Positions 56,570-64,000 of a stretch of DNA of 64,000 bases are shown here, in pieces (position 1 is the first letter of the stretch; every line of letters starts with the position of its first letter). Source of the stretch: Fusarium oxysporum f. sp. lycopersici 4287 (lineage: Eukaryota > Ascomycota > Sordariomycetes > Hypocreales > Nectriaceae); NCBI RefSeq assembly GCF_000149955.1, contig NC_030993.1:1769048-1833047 (forward strand). Direction: 5' to 3'. Below the pieces are notes generated by a model, which made no database searches, was not told the origin of the DNA, and worked only from the letters and a program-made list of their open reading frames with translations. A program made the position numbers and the translations under genes.

Positions 56570-58439
56570 CTATGGTCTATGAAACGCATAGTCCAAACGG
56601 TGTCTCTTTTCCTCATCTGATAATTCTATTCGTTTTCGAGGTCGAGGCTGCTGGACGACGAGCTCTGGAACACCGCGATTATCGAGGGACCATTCCTTCG
56701 TCTGGGTGAGGCTCACGCCCGTCTCAATCAGCGAGATTTTGCCCCCGGGTCTTCCCATGCTCCAATCTGTTGGTGTAGTTCGTTGGCTATGATTATGCAC
56801 CGTGTCCTCCGTGAGATGGAGATTCATCTCGAGAATGGCACCGCGAACGCCACAGTATATGGTATCTGAAAGATCAGATGACTTGGCCAGACAATAGATC
56901 CTGTCATATGTGGAACTGCCAATATGAATGGTAGCGTCGGGACGCCAGTAGTTTCGTCTTGAAGCTCCATGCCAGTAACACAACACCCCGTTTTGAGAAT
57001 CACATTTCTGCGGTTGATGCTCTGGCGCCCATCCTTGCTTCATAATGTGATCATCCTTCTGGCTGGGAAAGGGCCATTGTGGCGAGCATGGAAGAGCAGT
57101 TGTGTGATGATATGGCTTTGGGTACCTGAAGTCAAATAGACGGATATCCGGTGCTGTGTTACTGCCGGATACGAAACGCTCTGTACCATACACAAGGAGA
57201 GAACTACCTGCTTGGTAGGGTTGAAAGCGATCACGGTATACTGCGTCTTGTGGTGAGGGTGTTCGGATATCTAGAAGTCTGAATAAGGGGTTAACAGCCG
57301 ACAATAAGTCTGATGAGATAAACTTGCCTATATGTGCCATCGTCCCATGCACTCAAAAGGAGATCTTCACTTCCCCCTCTAACGGGCTCGATTGCTCGAA
57401 CTGTGGTCTTCTCACTGACTCCCCCACTTACCAACCTCGAAGCATCGTCTACGTACATAGAGTTACTATGAGCGTTGAAGAATTGTAAGCCGGCCGGTGT
57501 GAGCTGCCCCCAACGTAGAGGATTTCGAGTTCCGCCTAGAGCGCAAGCCATGATATCTTTGCTCATGAACTTGGTGCTGCGCAGGAGTGACGCTTCATCT
57601 GCGGGACTGGCTTTGGAGAATTCATGGTAATCCAAAGGGCTCAGTACTTGGTCATCTGACACACTGAGATTGTACAGAGTCAGAACCGAGCCTTTCCCGC
57701 TTGCCAGGAGATTCGTCTCGGGATGCCACTGTAGAGATGAGACTGCCACTTGACCTGGGGATTTCCTCATAGGATCGGAAGCGTGGTTTAGAAGTGCCTC
57801 GTCCGCTGGGCTCAAGTGTCTTGCGACTGCTGCAAACTCGTCCTTGCCACAGTGTATGCTGATGTCTCCATTGGCCCTCCCGACAATAACATTGGGTATA
57901 CCGTCATTCTCTGTGACAGACGTTGCTGTGACATCTCCAGTCCCAGCCCGATATCCATGATCATGGCCCCCGATCTGATGCCAGGTATCTTGCTGTCCAT
58001 CAACAGGTTTTATGCGAACCATGAGATTCTCGCCCACGCCGGCAGCAATAACCTCATTCTTCAGCGACGACATAAGCCGCGCATCGAGAACAGAATGGAA
58101 CAGCACTGACTGGCTTCCAGCAACTCGACGCTGGAATCTCTCTGGCTGATTCTTCTTTTCATGCAACACATTGACCCAGAAACCGCGCTTCTCCCAGCAG
58201 CGATCCAGGTACGTTGCACGATCTGCAATAGAACTCCAGCGAGTCCCTGAGTCTGTAGCTATTTGCAGGGAGGGGAACCGGGTCTTGACGAAGGTACGCC
58301 AGCCATCTTGGCGTATGAGACTCTGGAGATGCTTCGTCAAGGCGGAAACGTGAGCTACGTCACGAGCTGTGTCGAGATGCTCGACAATATCGAGAACAAT
58401 ATCATCTGGAAGACTTGCCAGAGATGTTCCATCCATCAT
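56570..58439 (-). CDS. F-box protein with WD40-like repeats
   Basis: Two exons (58439-57328 and 57278-56570), separated by a 49 bp intron with a GC donor (GCAAGT to TTCAG), encode 606 residues. An F-box lies at residues 4-50 (SLASLPDDIVLDIVEHLDTA, ALTKHLQSLIRQDGWRTFVK), the Skp1-binding module of SCF ubiquitin ligases. Repeated WD-like blades follow (VAVSSLQWHPETNLLASGKG; RAIEPVRGGSEDLLLSAWDD; RLFDFRYPKPYH), so a beta-propeller substrate-binding domain is likely, though individual repeats are weak. The GC-AG junction restores TYRLLDIRTPSP, a typical repeat end. The target protein is unknown. Either of the first two methionines (58439 or 58436) could be the start. Confidence 0.85.
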
Positions 58440-59432
58440 AGTTTCATTTCGCCCGAGACTTTTTATGTGGTTATGAAGTGATGCAGTTTTACCCTGATCT
58501 GGCTTGTAGCAGTATTTTCGGGTTTATCGAGTTTTGAAGTTTGTCTTTAACTGATATAAACAGATTGAGTGATCTTGATTCTGTTCTAGTTCGGTTTTAT
58601 AACATGAAAGATTTTGAATGAGGAAGAGGAAAAAAAGCTTATACGACTCTAACAGTGAGTCAGCCAGTGCTTACTGGTGGTGCCTGCCTAATATTAGTTT
58701 CATGTCGTTGAAAATGGAGCGTCATAGCGGGTCTAGGTAGTAGGTACGTACTTCGTACATAATAAACCTATCAGCCTCTACCTCCAACCTACTAATTCAA
58801 TATGCTTCAACCTCATTCTCTCTGTCACTGACCTACTTCAGGTCTATAATGCTCATTGCAGGCGAATTTGTTTGTATGATGATATCTCATTCTGCGTCTC
58901 AAACCATACAAGTATTTAATAAAAGACCCAAAATCATAAACCGCCAAAACATTCGTTGTCGTCAACAAGCAAGAAGCTGCAAGCCGCAGATACAAAGACC
59001 GTAAATATATGTCATGTGCAGGAGAAAACACCCCAAACAACCCTGTCGTCGTCCTTCGATACGAAGTTCTGTAAGGCACAAGCCTTGAGTTGGACATGGC
59101 AAAGCCAAAAACTGCAACATCTCGACCGCAATCAGAAAGGACTACGTATAGATTGATAATGAAACCAGATAAGAAAAATGTAAAGGACGCAAAGTCAAAG
59201 ACAGGACAAAACGGGAGGAGTCTCTGAGCTACACGGCTCCGAGCCACCTCCACGCCTAACAATAACTTGGACCATTTTGAGAGCCTCTGGCTACTGGGCC
59301 TGGTGAGGATCTTCGATAACGTATAAAACTTGGCCATGGGTTGAAATTTTGCAATTTAACCATGGTGTACTGCACGGAAGCTTCACCTATCTCTGGTGTT
59401 TCACGTGGAGTTTGAATAGATCTCTTAAGAAT
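58440..59432. other. intergenic, F-box gene to orphan gene
   Basis: 993 bp between the F-box gene start and the stop of the next minus-strand gene. The 170-codon frame at 58825-59337 (-) is Arg/Leu/Phe-rich and unsupported. It probably belongs to the 3' UTR of the gene to its right. Confidence 0.5.
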
Positions 59433-60605
59433 CTATCGTTGACCCTGGTAGCCAACTCGTGGGTAGGCCTGCTCGATTTTGCCAACCCAATCACGGCCCA
59501 GGGTCATATGAACCCCATCCTCACCCCTGAAGTCATCGTATACGACAAAGTATACTCGAGTAGGAGGGAATGGGAGGTGATGAGACTCGAACTCTATCCC
59601 GGCGTACAAGATTTGTTCGATGTTGATTAATGCACCATTGGGACATTGAGTCTTTCTGCCGATTCCTGGTGGGAGACTTATGACTTGTATAGGAGATGAA
59701 CGTTGGAGTATATCAACATAGCTCTGGGCTATGAAGTTGAAGTTCGACCTGCCGTCGAATTCGATCACTTGGCGGGTTGAATAGCCGCCATCATATGTTA
59801 CTTTGACCAGGTTCAACTCCTGTCCAGCAGAAGAAGAAGAGGAGGTATCGGGGGCAGGTGGTGGTAGTCCTTGCTGAACGTCTTGTCCCATGTTTAAAGG
59901 CCAAGCAAGGCCGGAGGGATTACCAAAGTCTTGGGTGTGTACTAGAGGGCTCTGAATAGAGGGAGCACTAGGAGGTATATTAGTAAAACGTAAGTACTAA
60001 AGGTATTAAAGCACGAACCCAAAGTCAGCCCAGGATGTGGTCTGTGTTGGCTCTGACAGGAGAAAGTGGTCATTGATATCGGTCTCCAAGCCCGATACTT
60101 GGGTGATAGAGGAGGTAAAACTGGGAGCAGTGTACTGGATGTCCTCTTCCGATATTGGTAATAAATATGGCTCAAAATAGGGAGCCGACGTAGCGAGAGT
60201 ATTGTATCCCAAAGGACAAAAGGTTTGTGCCTGAGATTGACCCTCAGGGTCGACGGCAATGATATTGGACTCGTCAATATTGCTGTTGTTTGCAGCAATG
60301 AGCGTCTGATTCTGAACTCCTGGGCTTTCGACGTTGCTCCCTAAGAGAGCGCTCGGTGCTTCTGGTAACAGATTTGTTTCTGAAGCCACGGCTGTGAGTC
60401 TTTCTGCTTCGGAAGACGTCGAAGGCTTTGCTACCGATGACGATGATGCTGATGCTTGGGGACGTGACCTTCGCTTCTTCTCCTTCTCTACCTTCTGTAG
60501 CTCAGTGCGTGAAGGCTTCACACGTTTCTCCAGACGTCCACGCAGGAGACCCTTACAACTTTTTCTCAACGATATCTTTTTGGGGTAATGTGATCGCACC
60601 GGCAT
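59433..60605 (-). CDS. orphan protein with a degenerate retropepsin-like domain
   Basis: Two exons (60605-60019 and 59967-59433), split by a 51 bp intron (GTTCGT, TACTAAT, CCTAG), encode 373 residues. The N-terminus is basic (RSHYPKKISLRKSCKGLLRG) and could act as a nuclear localisation signal. The middle is Ser/Glu-rich and disordered. The C-terminal 150 residues look like the retropepsin-like fold of fungal orphan proteins: IEFDGRSNFNFIAQSYVDIL occupies the place of the active-site DTG/DSG strand and following helix, and RVYFVVYDDF plus GVHMTLGRDWVGKI the late strands. The usual D-(T/S)-G is replaced by D-G-R, so proteolysis is unlikely. The fold assignment is my pattern judgement from sequence, not a search. 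Confidence 0.6.
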
Positions 60606-61803
60606 GGCAACATTGATACTTGTCTTCGCCGTGATGAGGTTTAAGTATGCCCAGTAAGTCAGAATTTCGACAACACCTAGAAGAAGATCAAGCCAGTAGA
60701 GAAGGGAGAAGTCTCAAGTCACCGCGAGGACTCCAAGCAACCACTGTTGGGCAAAATGAAAGAAGAGAAGCAGCGGAGTAGATTATTCAGGCTTCACATT
60801 AGGGCCTCAATCCCTGATATTATCATGCGCTAGATCAGTTGAGCCTCATCAAGTACCGACAAGAACATGGATGGCAGTACTATGATGGGAATTTACATGG
60901 CCGATACGTGGAAGAGAAAACCACAAAGACAACGCTCACCCAGCCAGACGAGCCACTGCACAGCTGTGATATACCGTAGCCAGGAGGACCATGTTCACCC
61001 ATACGGAAGCGACATCCTCTTTCATCCCACCCTGGCTGCAGAATCAAGGAACCATGCTATTATGCAGTCATCTGGTTCAGTGAGCGATATCGAGCCGTGG
61101 TTGGCCGAGTTGGTCAAGTAAAGCATTACTTGAACAATGACAAAGTGAGAATAGCAGCAGGAGGACAGACACGATGATATACAAGGGTTCTATAGGTCAG
61201 ACAACTGTGAGGGTGGTCCCTATTTAGGGAATTGTAACTTTGGAAGCTGAGGCTTGATGGGGGTTATATCACCAGTGACGTCTCGCTGCCCATACGAAAG
61301 TCCAGACTCGAGGACTCAAGCACCTCACTTTGTATTTCACACTTTGTCTTCTGCATTAGCTCCGTAGTCTGATGTGATTTATGCAATGTGATATCGGTGA
61401 ATGTGACAACTCACAGGTGGGTGACTACGTGGCTTTCTCAATCGGAAATCCCCAATTCCACAATCACTCTCAGCCTGATTTGATCCAAGACAGCAATACT
61501 GATCAAAATGCTTCACGTTATGCATCCTTCACTTATGTTACCAGGCGTTGGTATACTGGACTTGGCTAGTACCAGTCATTTCCCATAAGTGTTCAGCCTG
61601 CTTTTTACAATATTAAAAGGTCAATTCAACTCCCTTTACTAACCTCGGTCCCGGCTGACTGCCGTGATGTGTCTGACATTGGAGCCTCACTCAATATTGC
61701 CTACAAGTCTTGGACCACTTCCACCCTCATATCCCCTCTGGGGCTACTCACTCGTTTCAGAACAGGACCTCGAATATACTCTCCTACACGCTGAGTCGAA
61801 GAA
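60606..61803. other. divergent intergenic region between two orphan genes
   Basis: 1.2 kb separating the starts of the two orphan genes with retropepsin-like domains, presumably their promoters. The 84-codon frame at 60867-61121 (+) is unsupported. Confidence 0.5.
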
Positions 61804-62826
61804 ATGCCGGATCTTTTCACTCAACAAGTGATCATTAACTGCTGGTCAGTTTCTGCCAACGATCCCAACCTCTCTAAGCGGAAGAACAAGTCCCAGAGCC
61901 CTCTACAAATCAGTGCCATACTCTGCGGCAGAGACTACGGCCTCATTTCCAAAAATATAGTAGAGAAGCTTTTGGGTACAAGTGAGAAGCATACTTCTGG
62001 GCTCCCTTCCGTGGTAGAAATCTCCTGGACCCTATCTGGTTCTGAGCAGGACTTGGAGACGAGCCAGGTTCGTGTCATTCCTGGGCTAGAGCAAGACCTC
62101 GTACTTGGTGATAATACCGAGGAATTGTATCAGAGTGTCCACCTTACTCCCCCATCACATTCCCAGGGATCTAAAGCAGAAGAGCATGGGCCAAGTACTT
62201 CTTGTCCAGAAGCCCTGCCCTTCCAATTCAACACCTCGGAAGACTTTAAGAGTCAAGGCATCATCCCCAAGAATCAACAATCTCAAGAAATTCTCAAGCA
62301 GCTATTGGGTCGCTGCCGCACAAGAGCCCAAAGCCCTCTCCCCCACCACAAAACCGTAGCTTCAGAGCCAGAACAACCCGAAGGACCATCAAAAATTAGC
62401 ACTGACTCCTTGTGCGGATCTTTTGATATCTCCTCCAACACATCTGATTCAGATGGGAAATGGATCATGCCGCCCAACGACAAATTGCACAGAGAGAGGA
62501 CTTCCTCGCTGCAGCCTTCGGATACTGATAGTCTGGTCGACCCCAGTGAAGACGTTGCCTGGGAAGTATCAACTGAAGCATCTCAAGCTCTTTCTCAAAG
62601 TTTCCAATTCCATGGTTGGTCTCTGGTAGACACAGCCTCAGCAGATACCCATCCAAGTACCCCTGAATGGGTGGAAGACCAAAACATTACCCATGAGTCT
62701 CAGAACGATGATTTCGCCACGCACCCAGGCCACCGTTTCTGGGAATGGGACGTCGAGAGGCAGCTTTGGCGTCGAAAGGGTCAAAACGGATCGGACGAGA
62801 GAGATTGGTTTGAAATCATTCAATAA
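61804..62826 (+). CDS. orphan protein with a degenerate retropepsin-like domain and C-terminal Trp-rich tail
   Basis: Single exon, 340 residues. Residues about 5-105 resemble a retropepsin-like fold: ISAILCGRDYGLISKNIVEK sits where active proteases have A(I/L)(V/L)DTGA...(L/I)IS..(V/L)..L, and QVRVIPGLEQDLVLG matches the late strand (F)xVxxxLxxDLxLG. The catalytic aspartate is absent (CGR in place of DTG). The middle is Ser/Pro/Glu-rich and disordered. The C-terminus, RFWEWDVERQLWRRKG...DWFEIIQ, is a Trp/Asp-rich tail I recall from other fungal orphan proteins of this type. No enzymatic role is supported. It has the same theme as the gene 1.2 kb to its left, read in the opposite direction. 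Confidence 0.6.
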   Translation: MPDLFTQQVIINCWSVSANDPNLSKRKNKSQSPLQISAILCGRDYGLISKNIVEKLLGTSEKHTSGLPSVVEISWTLSGSEQDLETSQVRVIPGLEQDLVLGDNTEELYQSVHLTPPSHSQGSKAEEHGPSTSCPEALPFQFNTSEDFKSQGIIPKNQQSQEILKQLLGRCRTRAQSPLPHHKTVASEPEQPEGPSKISTDSLCGSFDISSNTSDSDGKWIMPPNDKLHRERTSSLQPSDTDSLVDPSEDVAWEVSTEASQALSQSFQFHGWSLVDTASADTHPSTPEWVEDQNITHESQNDDFATHPGHRFWEWDVERQLWRRKGQNGSDERDWFEIIQ

Positions 62827-63217
62827 CAATGGCTTGTTTGTAAGATACCCAGTCCAAGGAGTTCCTTGAGCATTAAAAGCTAAAAATACATAGTTTCAAT
62901 AATATGCTGCCGTTCTTTTGCTTTCTGATCTTTGATTTACACCCCAGATTATTGATAAAAAGTCGAATATATAGTGTTTTATTTTTAATTGGCTTATGTC
63001 CGCTTGCCTACTCAACTATCGTTAGTACTGGCAGCCTACCAAATGATCATCCCAACGAATGGAGAGGTGAGCTTCAAAGGTGGCAACAGAAGGCCAGTAT
63101 GTATTCGAATCATGACTAGCTTATCCAATCGTAAATATGCACCACAAAGTGAAAACGCCATACACCAACAATCTACACGCCAACTACCAAACACGACGCC
63201 TCCCGATGCCTGTATCA
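62827..63217. other. short convergent intergenic region
   Basis: 391 bp between facing stops of the orphan gene and MED13. A/T-rich near 62880-62990. Nothing else seen. Confidence 0.55.
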
Positions 63218-64000
63218 TCATAACAGTAGATGCAGCGCCCGCACGCCCTTCTCTGCCGCTGCAATATGCCAAGGTCGAACATCCATCTCGCGGTCTACAA
63301 CACCTCGTGCTCTGGCTAAGGTTCCGAGACCCCGAAAATAGCACAACATTTCTCTTAGAAGAGGCTCGTACGCCCTAGGCGTAGCCTCTGTGTGAACAAG
63401 ATTGACCTCCATCACGACTGGGGGGTCTTCAAGCTTTATTCCTGTTCTTTTAATCAAATACCCACTGGCAAGTGCCGGTCTCACTTCCAGTAACGTAGTG
63501 GAGTTGCAGAGTCGATGTCCGACGATGGCACCCCATGTCTGATCAGTGGCATCAATCAGGAAGGAATCGGCCTCTGCTTCTGCAGCACCCTCGGCAGTCG
63601 GTGTAGCAGCTAATGTGCTAGCATCACGCATAGGCGTTGCCGGCGTCGTGGTTTGCTCCGGCGAAACAATATTAGCCTGGGGCGTGGATACTGGTGTTGA
63701 GTAGAACGCCGAGGTTGCCGCATGAGGAATCTTCACGATCGGCGGGACCAGTTGCAAAGATGGATTGGTATCGACGGACATGAGAATCATGGTGAATGAG
63801 TGCTTGTCGTCTAGCGTTGAGGCTGCTTGCCACCACTCCACCTCTTTCTGGTCCATTGCCCCAGACTTGGTGATGATCACTCGCCAATGAACTTTCCAGA
63901 TTGATATCATGGTCAACGTAGTCGCCCAGATCTCGGCTATGATGGCGGCCTTGTGGTGGGAGACGGAACGATCCGGTGTTCTGCTCCGAGTGATTGAATA
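63218..64000 (-). CDS. MED13: Mediator subunit 13 (Med13/Ssn2/Srb9), C-terminal part
   Basis: An open frame of 260 codons runs from the window's right edge to the stop at 63218. Only the C-terminus is present; the complete protein is usually well over 1000 residues. Recognised blocks: the C-terminal motif TPRAYEPLLREMLCYFRGLG followed by LARARGVVDREMDVRPWHIA, which is highly conserved in fungal Med13, and SFLIDATDQTWGAIVGHRL upstream. Med13 links the Cdk8 kinase module to core Mediator and restrains RNA polymerase II recruitment. No intron is visible in this part. The frame is continuous with the edge, so the gene extends beyond 64000. Confidence 0.92.
   Translation of the reverse strand, partial: YSITRSRTPDRSVSHHKAAIIAEIWATTLTMISIWKVHWRVIITKSGAMDQKEVEWWQAASTLDDKHSFTMILMSVDTNPSLQLVPPIVKIPHAATSAFYSTPVSTPQANIVSPEQTTTPATPMRDASTLAATPTAEGAAEAEADSFLIDATDQTWGAIVGHRLCNSTTLLEVRPALASGYLIKRTGIKLEDPPVVMEVNLVHTEATPRAYEPLLREMLCYFRGLGTLARARGVVDREMDVRPWHIAAAEKGVRALHLLL

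Noticed and set aside
58825..59337. 170-codon frame on the minus strand
   Set aside because: Arg/Phe/Leu-rich with no motif; most likely the 3' UTR of the orphan gene at 59433-60605.

Overview
This 64 kb window comes from a filamentous ascomycete, most likely a Hypocreales fungus such as Fusarium. That assignment is an inference from protein families and gene style and has not been checked by a search. Twenty genes are supported, plus a possible gene tail at base 1. The introns are mostly 45-80 bp with GTRNGT donors and CTAAC or CTAAT branch sites just before CAG or TAG. The families are typical of Pezizomycotina: a HET-domain protein, a copper-fist factor, a fungal C2H2 factor with a regulatory domain, GH125, and a PABP with a charged RRM4 insertion. 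I saw no rRNA, no convincing tRNA and no CRISPR.

Layout. 0-9 kb: a universal-stress-protein-domain gene, a HET-domain gene, and a four-exon gene of unknown function with two hydrophobic segments. 9.8-20 kb: poly(A)-binding protein (-), a HUL5/UBE3C-like HECT ligase (+), and a secreted GH125 mannosidase (-). 22.9-30 kb: ETF-ubiquinone oxidoreductase and the TATA-binding protein, the latter behind a 4.2 kb gap. 31-35 kb: a probable peroxisomal FAD amine oxidase and GAR transformylase (-), converging on a 759 bp hAT-like non-autonomous transposon with a perfect 8 bp target-site duplication. 35-45 kb: a U2SURP-like splicing factor, a copper-fist regulator, an RS-rich nuclear protein, an EFM7-like methyltransferase and a PhyH-type dioxygenase. 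45-51 kb: a 5.9 kb gap without a convincing gene, then a C2H2 factor whose regulatory domain appears interrupted. 55-64 kb: a peroxisomal nitronate monooxygenase, an F-box/WD-type protein (-), two divergent orphan genes that each look like a degenerate retropepsin-like domain, and the C-terminal end of Mediator subunit 13 (-), which runs off the right edge.

Most genes are unrelated housekeeping functions, in both orientations, with separate promoters. This is neither an operon nor an obvious secondary-metabolite cluster. Common themes are gene expression (PABP, TBP, U2SURP, RS protein, MED13 and two regulators) and fatty-acid or peroxisomal oxidation (ETF-QO and two proteins ending in AKL or SKL). 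ETF-QO and the nitronate monooxygenase each have two CCTCGG boxes upstream.

The most notable items are the hAT-type MITE, the pair of degenerate retropepsin-like orphans, the interrupted C2H2 regulator, two GC-AG introns, an A-rich tract in the presumed PABP leader, and a repeated RSMLD motif in the stress-protein gene.
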